Assembly (NCBI GenBank): GCA_029204225.1
Contig: CM055095.1
Location: 43,489,184 to 43,553,183 of the forward strand
Direction: 5' to 3'
Origin: Diphasiastrum complanatum
Lineage: Eukaryota; Streptophyta; Lycopodiopsida; Lycopodiales; Lycopodiaceae
Length of the DNA stretch: 64,000 nt
Position numbers and translations under genes: made by a program. Below are positions 34,684 to 42,781 of this stretch, in pieces; the stretch's first letter is position 1, and each line of letters opens with the position of its first letter. The notes beneath the pieces are model-generated. The model was not told where the DNA came from and did not search any database. It saw only the letters and a list, made by a program, of their open reading frames with translations.

Positions 34684-35214
34684 AATATTGAGCTGAATAT
34701 ATGTTTATTGTGTTTGTCTTTGAAGTCAGTGTCAGTGACTCTGTTAACGACTAATTCATTTTATTTGTAGGATACGCCCTCCTTGGCTGAGGCATTTATT
34801 TCTGAAGGTGCTCTGACTTTCCGCCAAAAAGCTGCGGCACTACTTGCTGATTCCTTTTTCCAATCTGGTAAGAAAATTATAGGGCTTCATCCTATCCGGG
34901 ACAGAAATTGGACTGTTCCAGATGATGGTAGCAGGTATAATGCCAAAATGCCAAATAAAGAACAAATGGTCACATTTCAGCTCTATAGAGCATTGAGAGT
35001 CAACAAAAGCTTCCAATTTTTTATCAGTACTATCTTCCAGAGGTTACAAGCAACACCCCTGTTGCTACTCAGAGTTGGATGGACTGGTTTGACAATATTC
35101 AGCACTGCGCTTAGTTTATCCTTGCATAGATTATGTGTTCTTCTCAGTGATATTTATTGTGAACCAGTGCATTCAGCGAAGCAAGTCCAAACTAATAGTT
35201 TGATATCTGTGTAG
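15287..35214 (+). CDS. ABC1/UbiB-family atypical kinase, C-terminal part (gene span)
   Basis: Join of 15287-15393, 19077-19239, 23313-23378, 28624-28717, 28860-28972, 34129-34205, 34509-34623 and 34771-35214 gives 1179 bases in one frame, ending at TAG 35212-35214. Motifs in order: HADPHPGN (catalytic-loop region), YLDFGLICRM (DFG, metal binding), LPAYYTLVLRSIASLE, MALAVDPNFKVF, then a hydrophobic C-terminal helix. These are hallmarks of ABC1 (ADCK/ABC1K) proteins. In plants most of them act in plastids or mitochondria in prenyl-lipid and quinone metabolism. The N-terminal region with the KxGQ motif and the start codon are missing and probably lie upstream of the window, which would make the preceding intron longer than 15 kb. 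The exact ABC1K subfamily cannot be fixed. Introns carry hAT, LINE and LTR-like elements, yet all reading phases are intact, so the gene is probably functional. Confidence 0.88.
15394..19076 (+). other. Kinase intron a, 3.7 kb
   Basis: Begins GTATGT and ends tgacag. Apart from the LTR-like element at 15960-18607 I see no feature. Open frames inside it do not resemble proteins. Confidence 0.7.
15960..18607. mobile_element. Non-coding LTR-like element in kinase intron
   Basis: Two similar blocks lie in the same orientation: 15984-16263 and about 18349-18607. They share gaactccc-tacaaagagctcaag-type sequence, aagctacctcccttcaattgactt and aaaatagagaagtatggacta. The left block ends with a palindrome, tatggac-tatgtgt-gtccata. 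Between them are about 2.1 kb without domains. This fits a large retrotransposon derivative with LTRs but no genes. No target duplication or primer site was confirmed, so separate insertions of one repeat are possible. Confidence 0.5.
19077..19239 (+). CDS. ABC1 kinase exon b (DFG motif)
   Basis: Acceptor tgacag, donor GTAAGC. Codes YLDFGLICRMERKHQ, the DFG-type metal-binding segment, then AHLVNGEW and MDVLKPTTDWFGVRL. Ends in phase 0. Confidence 0.9.
19240..19936 (+). other. Kinase intron b, part before the hAT element
   Basis: Ordinary AT-rich intron DNA. Short open frames such as 19732-19920 show no family resemblance. Confidence 0.5.
19937..19944. repeat. Left 8-bp target duplication of hAT
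   Basis: aggggtct, repeated perfectly at 23171-23178 on the other side of the element. Confidence 0.9.
19966..20042. promoter_or_regulatory. hAT left subterminal repeat cluster
   Basis: Closely spaced ccaaacgtttgaaa, aaacgtgaaacg and gaaacgcgtttc motifs, several of them palindromic. Clusters like this near hAT ends normally bind the transposase; that role is inferred. Confidence 0.55.
20583..22507 (-). pseudogene. hAT transposase (BED finger, DUF659, hAT dimerization)
   Basis: Two overlapping frames together cover a complete transposase. The first (22507-22046) starts MPKARSEAWAHV and carries a BED zinc finger (QCKFCDHVF, then VVSHLLG). The second (22049-20583) has DUF659 features (YGCSIVCDGWSDTRRRPLINF, MDNANNCLSAG, FFTRCTCHCLDLLFEDI). 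It ends with the hAT C-terminal dimerization region (GVKWWESHG, LAIRILSQ, SPCERNWSTFSLMHTKKRNRL). The conserved junction FFYAKAIPFNVIKSKYF is readable only if one base is shifted near 22130, so a single indel separates the frames. Another shift near 20590 probably removed an acidic Asp-rich tail. An intron at the first point is possible but no good splice pair is visible. Confidence 0.88.
23004..23061. repeat. GC-rich hairpin in hAT right end
   Basis: gtggccacgcccccc (23004-23018) is the exact inverted copy of ggggggcgtggccac (23047-23061), with a 28-base AT-rich loop. A C-run at 22979-22995 lies just outside. Confidence 0.9.
23171..23178. repeat. Right 8-bp target duplication of hAT
   Basis: aggggtct, identical to 19937-19944. 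Confidence 0.9.
23313..23378 (+). CDS. ABC1 kinase exon c
   Basis: Acceptor catgcag, donor GTATGG. Codes ALEDAFSGLVMKNGLPDFRF and two more residues, phase 0 at both ends. Confidence 0.85.
23880..24835 (+). mobile_element. 5'-truncated LINE with complete 3' end
   Basis: Begins inside the ORF2 C-terminal region. 23960-24240 gives GQLQVSSHQLEVEIGQ-type residues in broken frames, then YYRLFKDTRITLRSLVTYEDPRCVALV, parallel to 13310-13400 in LINE B. The 3' UTR ends with the hairpin ATGCC-tttt-GGCAT (24753-24766), aataataaagc and a degenerate ctttctttcttctttct tail. No CT tract is obvious on its 5' side, unlike the other copies. Confidence 0.75.
27190..28115 (-). pseudogene. LINE ORF2 fragment (RT and connection)
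   Basis: On the minus strand from about 28115 the sequence follows LINE B RT: an ACTATTCCACTACAGATCAT-type match to 12225, then the segment matching KAFDSVP, an ILLYVDDVILVS box near 27750, and a match to the SMRQAATSRLG region near 27500. It continues at 27480-27190 into the connection part (SRIIRAK, then LAKFAVPP) that parallels 10290-10400. Many stops and frameshifts are present. It confirms that the connection segment normally follows RT in this family. Confidence 0.7.
28624..28717 (+). CDS. ABC1 kinase exon d
   Basis: Acceptor attgcag, donor GTTATC. Codes KLFKIALKFRFQLPAYYTLV and RSIASLE, highly typical of ABC1 proteins. Ends one base into a glycine codon. Confidence 0.9.
28860..28972 (+). 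CDS. ABC1 kinase exon e
   Basis: Acceptor gaccag, donor GTAAGC. Separated from exon d by a short intron of 142 bases. Codes MALAVDPNFKVFARTYPFV and LRRLLHDNSPPMRCVLRS, phase 0 at the end. Confidence 0.9.
29321..30718 (-). pseudogene. hAT transposase, C-terminal half with introns
   Basis: Read on the minus strand: 30709-30407 codes FAFDLVVIDRLIRCRAQLLQ and RMADSEGSTLGPVYELMDQ, then a GTAAGC donor. The next exon starts after a catgcag acceptor near 30268 and codes MTELKFIWETNRNIHN and TWWIMFGSTYPSIQRLALRV, with a donor near 29938. A following segment (about 29850-29690) shows CERNWSTWAL and HTRRRNRL, the hAT dimerization core, in two frames. 29587-29321 codes a Glu/Arg-rich tail. The first 200 or so residues are not on this strand. 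They correspond to the plus-strand half at 31023-32268. Confidence 0.75.
31023..32268 (+). pseudogene. hAT transposase, N-terminal half
   Basis: An open frame of about 415 codons without stops. It has a BED-type zinc finger (VRCRYCLTEFVATLTRLKGH, residues about 25-50) and a long Pro/Ser/Ala-rich linker (about 110-290). Next is the start of the DUF659 region (FAITDSEPFRRAF, YGCNIMFDGWTDVRRRPIL, FLRALDCS). It is cut at about 32268, just before the catalytic middle, where an unrelated LTR-like repeat begins. The frame runs on to 32330 by chance. It is GC-rich compared with its surroundings. Start ATG 31023 is chosen because it directly precedes the BED domain. Confidence 0.8.
32268..33870. mobile_element. 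LTR-like non-coding element
   Basis: Two related blocks, 32440-32540 and 33750-33850, lie in the same orientation and share tagtggarcctt, gggcaasttagg, tacttgggtccc and gacatg. About 1.2 kb of non-coding sequence separates them, with cccaagaataccac also found in the element at 16690. It directly truncates the hAT N-terminal half. It looks like a gene-less LTR element; exact ends and target duplication are unknown. Confidence 0.45.
34129..34205 (+). CDS. ABC1 kinase exon f
   Basis: Acceptor ttccag, donor GTAAGC. Codes LLLNSKREFRWDRISAFVTV and a short end, stopping two bases into an arginine codon. Confidence 0.85.
34509..34623 (+). CDS. ABC1 kinase exon g
   Basis: Acceptor gttcag. Codes STVATGTSDKSTQ, MWKIMTSKDGIVIRRILLEA. 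The donor must be GTCTCT at 34624, the first bases of a CT microsatellite, because only this joins in phase to the next exon. Confidence 0.8.
34625..34680. repeat. (TC)28 microsatellite at a splice donor
   Basis: 56 bases of uninterrupted TC directly behind exon g. If not spliced, the frame reads a Ser-Leu repeat and stops at 34768-34770. Confidence 0.95.
34771..35214 (+). CDS. ABC1 kinase last exon
   Basis: Acceptor tttgtag. Codes DTPSLAEAFISEGALTFRQK, then a variable stretch, and a hydrophobic segment (LLLLRVGWTGLTIFSTALSL, about residues 99-118 of the exon) near the end. The stop is TAG 35212-35214. A GTAAGA at 34868 could act as a donor, but the open frame continues well past it and the hydrophobic end fits ABC1 C-termini. 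Confidence 0.78.
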   Translation, partial: DTPSLAEAFISEGALTFRQKAAALLADSFFQSGKKIIGLHPIRDRNWTVPDDGSRYNAKMPNKEQMVTFQLYRALRVNKSFQFFISTIFQRLQATPLLLLRVGWTGLTIFSTALSLSLHRLCVLLSDIYCEPVHSAKQVQTNSLISV

Positions 35215-35488
35215 CACCCCTAGGCTATGCTTCATTGTAATCATGTAATGAGCAGGTAAGGAATATAGATGTATCTGGTTGAAAGGCAGTTCCAAGAAAA
35301 CATGTCACAGTTGTAGATATTTGTTAATGTTGAGAATGGAAACATTTGTATTATATGTCAGAGAGTTGTAGAAACACTTGGGTAATTCTTGAAGGAAATT
35401 TAGCTCTCACACCTGCAGGTTCAGCCAACTTCATTGACCTAGTTAGTGTCCTAGGTGCATGATCATCAACTTCATAGCTCAAGTCCAG
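35215..35488 (+). other. Probable kinase 3' UTR and downstream DNA
   Basis: No domain seen. The transcript end probably lies here, but no clear AATAAA signal was found. Confidence 0.35.
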
Positions 35489-36254
35489 TCAACAATTATG
35501 AAGAACAAGTAGTTTGTCCAAGTATGAATCCTCATCAAGCACATAGACTCTGCTTGATCTTTCCATATGTGACCATATCAAGTGACACATATATTTGTGT
35601 ACTAATGTAGCATGAATCCCCATTATCATATGCCAACACCTATACTGAGTAAAGAAAACTTGTCTTTGTCCTTGCCCTGAACTTGAACTTGCCCCTTGAG
35701 AACATAACTTTCTACTCTCTAACTTGAGATGTAGAAGATGATCCTCCTCTTGATAGAAGCCTAAACTCCTCATTCACCAAGATTTCTTGCAAGTCCTCCA
35801 TAGTTGGCAATGTCTTTTGAGTAGCAAAACTTTGCACCAAGTTAGCATGATCATCCAATAAGCCATCAAGAACAACTTGAACAAGCTCCACATCCTTAAT
35901 GCTTTCACCAATACATGCTAATTCATCATTCAAAGCTTTAACTTTCAAAACAAAAGTATGAACACTCTTATCTTTCTTTTGAAGACTTTGAAAAATTTGT
36001 CACCTTAGGGTTAGGACCCTAGATGTAGACTTGGACTCATAAACCTTCTTCAAGGTTTTCCAAGCTTTACTAAATGTTGTGCACTTATTAACTTCTTTGA
36101 GAAGTTCCTTAGTCACATTCATCTTGATCACATGTAAAGCTTTCTTTGCCCTTTTGTCATACCTCAATTGTTCTTGAGGTGCCAAAGGTCTCTCCTCCAC
36201 ACCTACAACAATATCCATCAAATCATTCATCTCAAGCAAAGATTCCATCCTCAC
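35489..36254 (-). pseudogene. Copia gag remnant
   Basis: The first frame (36254-36000) codes LEMNDLMDIVVG and KTLKKVYESKSTSRVLTLR; the next (35948-35712) codes KVKALNDELACIGESIKD and LVNEEFRLL. This is the copia gag (UBN2-like) capsid region. It closely parallels the plus-strand gag at 51330-51700 (TLKAIYEAKNTSRLLTLRN). A frameshift or short gap separates the two frames. Confidence 0.75.
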
Positions 36255-36921
36255 CGTTCAAGTTGAATAATTTGTTGAGGTAAGCCTATCATTCATTGCC
36301 TTATAACATGAAGCCACTTGAGGTTGTCATGTTGCAATGATCTGATCTTCTCTTTGAACCTGTTCCAATGCACTTAGCACTCTTGAAAATCAACAAATAA
36401 AACTCAAGAAGAAATCACAAAGATTTGGAAACAATCTAGTCTCTCGTTTTCTCTCACTAGCAAATCCTAGCACATAGAATGTTGATTTCTTGATCACAAT
36501 AGATCTAAATACAATATGATGAACTTTTTTCAAGACTTAAGATTGGAACCCACTCTTGAAAAATTCCAACAACTTAAAATCAAGAGATCCTATCAAATTT
36601 AGGGTTCTTCCAAAAATGCAAAATATTGAATCAAGTAAAATTTATATGCAAAAGCTAGAGTCTTGATATATCATCTAGAAGAATATAGCATCCACAATCA
36701 TGAGAAATTTTTGTCTCCACATTTTAGTAAGTGATTAAAAAAAGCGGCCTACTTCCAAGTGATATGATCTAAAACGATGCTAGGATTACAAAGATCCACT
36801 TTCTATGCTTGAAAATGTTTGATTTGAGCTAGAAACGCCTCCAAATCCACATAGAATGAATGGCGTGCCCTCAAATCCACCTCTAGATTTGGCTAAACCA
36901 CCAACTTTAGCCTGCAATCTG

Positions 36922-36936
36922 CTCTATACCATGTGA
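36922..36936 (-). other. Probable copia primer-binding site
   Basis: On the minus strand tggtatagagcag resembles the initiator-tRNA primer site TGGTATCAGAGC of copia elements. It lies upstream of the minus-strand gag and downstream of a minus-strand pol. 36260-36920 and 36937-37590 hold no other recognisable feature; an LTR probably lies in the latter. Confidence 0.45.
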
Positions 36937-37594
36937 AAAAATCAAATCCAAGACATGTTTAATGGATCATTAGATCTTTGGGCAAAATTAGGTGCACATC
37001 TAGATTTATCAACAAGCTAGAAATCATGCATCTACCGTGCTAGAACTTGGAAATACATCATGATCTGATTAAAATCATTAAGAAATGATATAGTACTGTC
37101 ACTGTCCGTACAACATCAGTAGTACATTGTCCTTCACACGTGTGAATCCAAGTACAACAAAAAAAATCACATTCTACACATTAGAATTTAAGATATCATG
37201 AGAAATATGAAAGAGATAGATATAGAATCGAAAGAGAAAAAATTTTCATACAAATGAAAACATGAAAATGATTTCTCCACATTGGTACATCATTACAACC
37301 ACAATGTCACTTGGCCACTTTACCTAAACTTGTCCTAAAGTGGTAACTTCTAGGTACTTTATCAACAACCTAGTTTAATTTGACTAGATGCAATGTATCT
37401 CAACTAGCCAATAGACGTAGCTCCAAATCATCCGCTTATATACTTGTTAAAAATAATAAAGACACTATTTTTAGACCTTATTGACATTAAGAAATGTATT
37501 TCTAAGTTGAAATTTTACTTTGGCATCCAAATTGCCAAATTAACTCAACTAAACTAGTTGACATTTTTCACATAGCATATCACGTGTCTGAGTA

Positions 37595-39450
37595 TTAAAT
37601 TCCATACAGTATCAGTAGGATCCAATCAATATAATTTAGACCCCACTTATCTTGGATTGAGATGTTGTCACACTTGATAATAGGTAGATTTCCATCCTTG
37701 ATGCACTTGAATTCCATAAGCAATCTTTTGATCCACAAAATCTCTTTTGTAATAGTTATAAGGGCCTTGTACTCGGCTTCACATGATAACAAAAATATGG
37801 TGTCTTGTTTATTGACTAACCAACTTGAAGACACAAGATTGTCTCCAATAATAAAGATCGTGAATGCACTAGTGGATTTTTTTGTAAAATAATCCATAAT
37901 CAAGTGTGGAAGATACATATCTCAAGATCCTTTTGGTCGATTTTCAATGGCAAATCTTTGGATCTTGCATGATTTGACTTAATTTATGCACACTAAAGCT
38001 CAAATCGGGCCTAGTGATAGTCAACCAAATAAGGGAGCCAATAAGACTCCTATAAAAGATGATGTCTTCGAAGGATCTTTCATCCCCTTTGATAGGATCT
38101 TTTACAACATGCTCCATGATGCTATGACAATTTTCCATATGAAATTTCTTAAGCATAGAGAGAGCATATCTAGATTGACTAATAAATGCATGATCTTGAA
38201 AAAGATCTACTTCTAGGCCTAAGATGTAGCGAAGCTCACCCAGATCTGCATTTTGAATTCACTACTAAGAGTATTTTTTGTCTCATCAACAAGTCTTATG
38301 CAATTTTCACACAAGATGATATCATCTACATATATGATGAGAATAATAACATACTCCTTTGGCATAATTTCATAACACTCTTCTGATTGGAGTGCATCTT
38401 GGACATTGTTTGGCTCATCATGAGAGATGAAAGATGCTTGATATGAGGTTCCATCCTCCACTTGTTTGTCTTTTTCCACATATGTGAGCCTCCTCGGTTC
38501 GGATCTCTCTTTCATAGATCTTCTAGGTGTAATCGCTTAAAGATGCTTCTCCTCAAGCCTCAACCCTTCCACATCTTGATTGGCATCAAGATTGATAATA
38601 TACGATCCTCCATAAATTGGCTTGATCTCAACCCCATCCAAGTTGATCTTTTGATTTTTATGGAAGATCAAATCTCTACTTACAACAACTTTGCTAGTAG
38701 AGGGAATAAAAACTTTACATGCCTTCTTTGTTGATGCATATTCAACCAACATTCCTTTAATAGAATTATGATCATCTTTCTTCCTAGTTTCTAAAGGTAC
38801 CTAAACAAAGCACACACATCCAAAGATCCTAAGGTGATCTACCTTAGGCTTATCTTTATACAACATTTCATATGATGTTTTTCCTCCTAGAGCAAGATTT
38901 GGAAGTCTATTACAAAGATAATTTGCACAAGAAATTGCTTCTCCCCAAAAATCTTTTGGAAGAGATGCCTCTATTGTAAGAGCTTTTGCACATTCACAAA
39001 GAGTCCTATTTTTGCTGGGGGGAATAAGCACAAGTGAACTCTCTTCTAACTCTCTCTTGCTCACGATAATCATTAAATTTGTTGGAGATATACTCTTCAC
39101 CACCATCACATCTCAAAGCTTTTAAACTACAAGAAAAATTGTTTTTCAACAAAAGCTTTAAATTTGATAATTACATCAAACATCATAGACTTGGAAGATA
39201 AGAGATACACCCAACAAAATCTTGTATAATCATCAATAAAAGTGACAAAACATGTAGCTCCTCCTTTGCTCTTGGAAGATGCAAAGTGTACATCTGAGTG
39301 CACTAGCTCAAATAAAAGTTGAGACTTGATGTTGGATCTTGGAAAAGGCCTCTTATGAGACTTAGCAATAGCACAAGCTTCACAAGGTAGAAGCTCCTTT
39401 GATATAGTCTTTGCCACAATCCAATATGTTTCCCATCTTTGACCATCGAT
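37595..39450 (-). pseudogene. Copia pol remnant (integrase, RT, RNase H)
   Basis: Read on the minus strand from 39417: LLPCEACAIAKSHKRPFPRS (integrase zinc region), ATCFVTFIDDYTRFCWVYLL (integrase core), KDFWGEAISCANYLCNRLP (39109-38801), then KVFIPSTSKVVVSRDLIFH (38752). RT is reduced: after EECYEIMPKEYV it jumps to IIYVDDIIL (YVDD, near 38320), so its middle is deleted. SLIGSLIWLTITRPDLSFSV (38050) and RNase H (LLSCEAEYKALI, 37780) close the element. Stops and frameshifts are frequent. Confidence 0.85.
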
Positions 39451-39477
39451 CGAATTTTTCCAAAGGATCGTAGTTTT

Positions 39478-39660
39478 TTAATGACGCGAATTTTTTCGCT
39501 GACTTGACTTTTTTATTGAATCAAACTTTTCCAAAGGATAGAATTTTTCCAATGACTCGATTTTTTCGAACGACGCGTATTTTTTCAATGACTCAAATTC
39601 TTTCAATGACTCAAATTTTTGAAACGATCGAATTTTTTGAGAGTCAAATTTATAAAATTT
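39478..39660. repeat. Minisatellite of GACTCGAATTTTTTC-type units
   Basis: About nine degenerate units of 18-22 bases with the core gactcgaattttttcgaa. The same array occurs inverted at 53700-53890. Confidence 0.75.
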
Positions 39661-39737
39661 TGAAATGCATGCATGGGGAGGAGGATTTATGCATCCTGCC
39701 CCATGCATACACATTGATCCCCACATCCTAATTCAAA

Positions 39738-39738
<1 letters not shown>
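39661..39738 (+). repeat. Shared repeat module next to CT tract
   Basis: Contains gcatgcatgggg, ccccatgcatacacattgatcc and ccacatcctaattcaaa. The same strings occur inverted at 53155-53330. Both copies are followed by a CT tract. Confidence 0.7.

Positions 39739-39810
<72 letters not shown>
39739..39810. repeat. (CT)n microsatellite
   Basis: About 70 bases of CT after the shared module. No LINE hairpin precedes it. Confidence 0.95.
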
Positions 39811-39813
<3 letters not shown>

Positions 39814-39879
39814 CATTGTAGATGTGGATCGCGAATGTAGCATGGCATGATAAATAGGAAGGGCAACAAGGCTCCTAAG

Positions 39880-40142
39880 GTAGAACGAGGAGAGCTCCTG
39901 GACAAGCACAAAGTGGAGGCAAACGGGGAGGAGGCAGCGTCAGAGGGAAAATAGCCGGTAGTATTCGTAGTAGAAAACAAGATGAAAAGAAGAAGAGTAA
40001 TTTTCAAAATGAGCAGACTGTTAATGAAAAAAGTGGAGCATTTCTGGAGCTTCCAGGAGGCGAAGATGATTTCTTGTCCGTGATAGAGATACCTGGTGGA
40101 GAGAGCATGTCTTTGGAGAATTTGCTGTCAGTTGGAAAAGAG
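39880..40142 (+). other. Possible exon of unknown gene
   Basis: An open stretch from 39880 to a good donor (GAG followed by GTAAGC at 40143). It codes a basic start and an acidic end (SGAFLELPGGEDDFLSVIE, then IPGGESMSLENLLSVGKE). Composition is protein-like. I do not recognise the family and no partner exon was found. A copia LTR starts 50 bases downstream, so a gene may have been interrupted. Confidence 0.3.
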
Positions 40143-40612
40143 GTAAGCGTGAGAATTGTGAAAGTGGCAAGGTGGGTTTGTCCAGACAATTCTGTTTAGG
40201 ATCTGTAGATCCAACTGTCCGCTAGTAAAACGAGACGATTACTCGTGAGAGAACCGTGTTTCTACCACGCCAACACACTGCGTGGATTTGCATGCAGTGC
40301 TTGAAGAAATCAGAGAAAGATCAATATAGATGATTCTTCTGGTTGTGTTTAGTCTCAAATGCAAACTCGTTTGCTGTCATTCCTGTGTCTGATTTTTCTT
40401 TTTCATTTGAATTTCGCACCTTGGTTGAAACTATGCTGAATGCTGCATTAATTTATAAACGTAGATTAGTAGTGCCTGACTACATTCTGGAGGATTGTAG
40501 GAGTGATTCAGCTGGCAGTGTCCAGCGATCGCATCTGAACTCCATCTGAATCCAAAGAGGATCGTGGTTCCTTTGCGAAAGCTTTGCGATTGCGAAATCC
40601 CATCCTCATCAG

Positions 40613-40624
40613 TGGTATCAGAGC
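40613..40624 (+). other. Copia primer-binding site
   Basis: TGGTATCAGAGC, complementary to the 3' end of plant initiator methionine tRNA, the standard copia primer. Confidence 0.85.
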
Positions 40625-40727
40625 GGATCATCCTGTCATATTCTGACAGCGCCAAGAAGCTAGCAGATCCAGGAGGCCAAGCATTCAAACAAACAACCAT
40701 CAACAAGAAAACAGACTCCAAGAAGCA

Positions 40728-41960
40728 ATGGCTTCAATCAGCAGCATGCAGAGCAAGATCTGCACAGTACTTGATTCTTCAAGATCTAACTTTCTAGCTT
40801 GGAAAGTTAAGACATCAGTGATACTCAAGGGCAAAAGACTATTCCCCTGGGTGGATGGCACAGAAGAAATGCCTACGACAACAGGCAAGGAGCTATGCGA
40901 GTGGAGAGAGAAAACGACAAGGCAGTAGTCTTGCTATCATCTTCCATCGAAGATAGTCTCACACTTGACCTAGCTACACTCTTCAAAGCTAAGGCAATGT
41001 GGGATGCACTACTCACCAGATTTCAGACGAAGTCAAGAAGTCAAATCATGATGTTGGAAGATCAGCTGACCAATCTACAGTGGGATGGAAAAGGCCTCAC
41101 CTCTTTTGTGAGAAAAATGAAGGATCTGTTTTTGTATCACTACATAACTCTGGAGCAGAGAATGCAGTGTCAGCTGAGAAGCAACTCACGTACATGTTGA
41201 GAGCCTTACCTTGATCATTCCAGACGACAAGAACCCTGCTCGCGAAAGATCCTACCATGAACCTCGAAAAGGCGATTGTCAAGATTCGAGAGGAAGTCGA
41301 GTCCAGAGAACACCTTGATCCCAAGGATGGTTCTGACCTGGCCCTCTACGACAACAAAGAAAAATCCAAGAAGCAATTCAAGCCTAAGAGGGAACCGAAT
41401 CAGAGGTAGGATCGTGATCAACAAGTAGAGGGGACCAGCAAGAGCAACTGGAAGACCAAAGGGAGGTCGAAACAACAAGGTGCAGACAAGAAGACTTGCG
41501 TGAGATGCAGAAGAGACGGGCATACAGTAGATACATGCTAGCTCAATCCCAAGATTGAGTGTATCCATTGCCATAAGAAGGGTCATGCAGTCGTGGATTG
41601 CCGCTAGGGCAAGTGACGTTTTCTGACGAAGCATGCAATGTGATTGATGCCAGTACCAGTACTTTGATCGCTCAAGACAGAAGGAAAAGAAACCTATATC
41701 ATCTGCAGATCAGGTGCATCAGACTCGCCAGACACTCTGTGGCACATAAGACTCTGTCACATGAACTCAATGGCACTTTACTAGGCAAGCCATCATGGAG
41801 CAATAACAGGGGTCAGCATCTCGAATGCAACCAATTCGACCACTTGTGCTGCATGTTTGAAGGGCAAGATGTCACGCACACCATTCGTCAAAGACTCCTA
41901 CAGAACGACTAAGATTCTGGAGCTAGTGCATTCTGACATTTGTTGTCCATCAATGTGATC
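40728..41960 (+). pseudogene. Copia gag, zinc knuckles and pre-integrase
   Basis: ATG 40728 starts MASISSMQSKI, with FLAWKVKTSVILKG. After a frameshift near 40910 the gag continues as FKAKAMWDALLTRFQTKSRSQ and TSFVRKMKDLFLY. Two CCHC knuckles follow at about 41495-41600 (CVRCRRDGHTVDTC and CIHCHKKGHAVVDC). LWHIRLCHMN and CAACLKGKMSRTPF (41735-41900) mark the pre-integrase domain. TAG stops at 41407-41409, 41539-41541 and about 41607 break it. The protease is not recognisable, which suggests a deletion after the knuckles. Confidence 0.85.
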
Positions 41961-41980
41961 TCAGTAGGAGGCTCAAAGTA

Positions 41981-42778
41981 TTATATAACGACAACATGTT
42001 GACCATAAACTAGTTGAAAGGTTGTCTGATTTGTACTACTTTTGTAAGCGGTTCTGAATGCCCATAATGCTGCATATAGCTTATGTTCGCAATCAGACCG
42101 ACTCACTTCAACTGTTTTTATCATAATAGTGCAAAGAATTTTATTGGAAGATTCAGCTTGGCCATTTCCTCTGGAATAGAAAGGAGTACTAAATCTGTGT
42201 ATAACAAAAAAATCTTCCAATAAACACTTTATTGTTTGATTAACAAAGTGTGTACCCCGGTCACTGACAAATCTCGATCGGACATCCAAACATGATAATA
42301 ATATTTTCATAGAAAAACTTGGCCGTAGATTTCGCATCAGCAACTTTGATAGCTTTGGCTTCAATCCACTTGGTCATATAATTAGTTGCTACAACAATGT
42401 ATCGGGCCTGAGATCCTTGCACGGCAGGATGAATAGGACCAACATAATCCAGTCCTCATTTTTCAAACGGCGCTTGCGATAAAATCGGATGCAAGGGTTC
42501 ATAGTCCTGTCTAGTAGGCCGTCGTGCTCATTGGCAAACATCACATGTCTGAATATAATTTTCTGTGTCCTTATGAAGTGTAGGCCACAACAACCTGATT
42601 GCAAAAGTTTGCAAACCGTAATATCAATAGAGAAGTGTCCTCTGCCTATGCCATCATGTGAAAACATGATTAAAACTGGTATTTCATGCGGTAAAACACA
42701 TCTACGTAGAATATTGTTTGATCCAGGACGATATAATTGTCCTGCAATCAATTGATAAGGTTGAGTCTTATGAATCAA
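41981..42778 (-). pseudogene. Gypsy integrase remnant
   Basis: 42778-42389 holds the region before the core and a degraded zinc-binding segment (IGRGHFSIDITVCKLLQSGC). In a second frame near 42450 comes LDYVGPIHPAVQGSQ and YIVVATNYMTKWIEAKA, the usual integrase core start. 42364-41981 gives SRFVSDRGTHFVNQTIKCLL, FSTPFYSRGNGQAESSNKIL and LWAFRTAYKSSTNQTTFQLV. Frames change several times. Confidence 0.8.
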
Positions 42779-42781
42779 TTG

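Larger units (their letters stand above)
40193..41975 (+). mobile_element. Copia retrotransposon, 5' part
   Basis: The LTR starts TGTTTAGG at 40193 after aattc (possible target duplication) and ends near 40608. A perfect primer site TGGTATCAGAGC lies at 40613-40624. Gag, zinc knuckles and the start of integrase follow. The element is cut at about 41975, where a minus-strand gypsy begins; its right half and 3' LTR are missing. Confidence 0.85.

Noticed and set aside
34868..34882. Tiny intron (GTAAGA to ATAG) in the last kinase exon
   Set aside because: It would be only about 15 bases long, and the frame reads through it to a family-like C-terminus.
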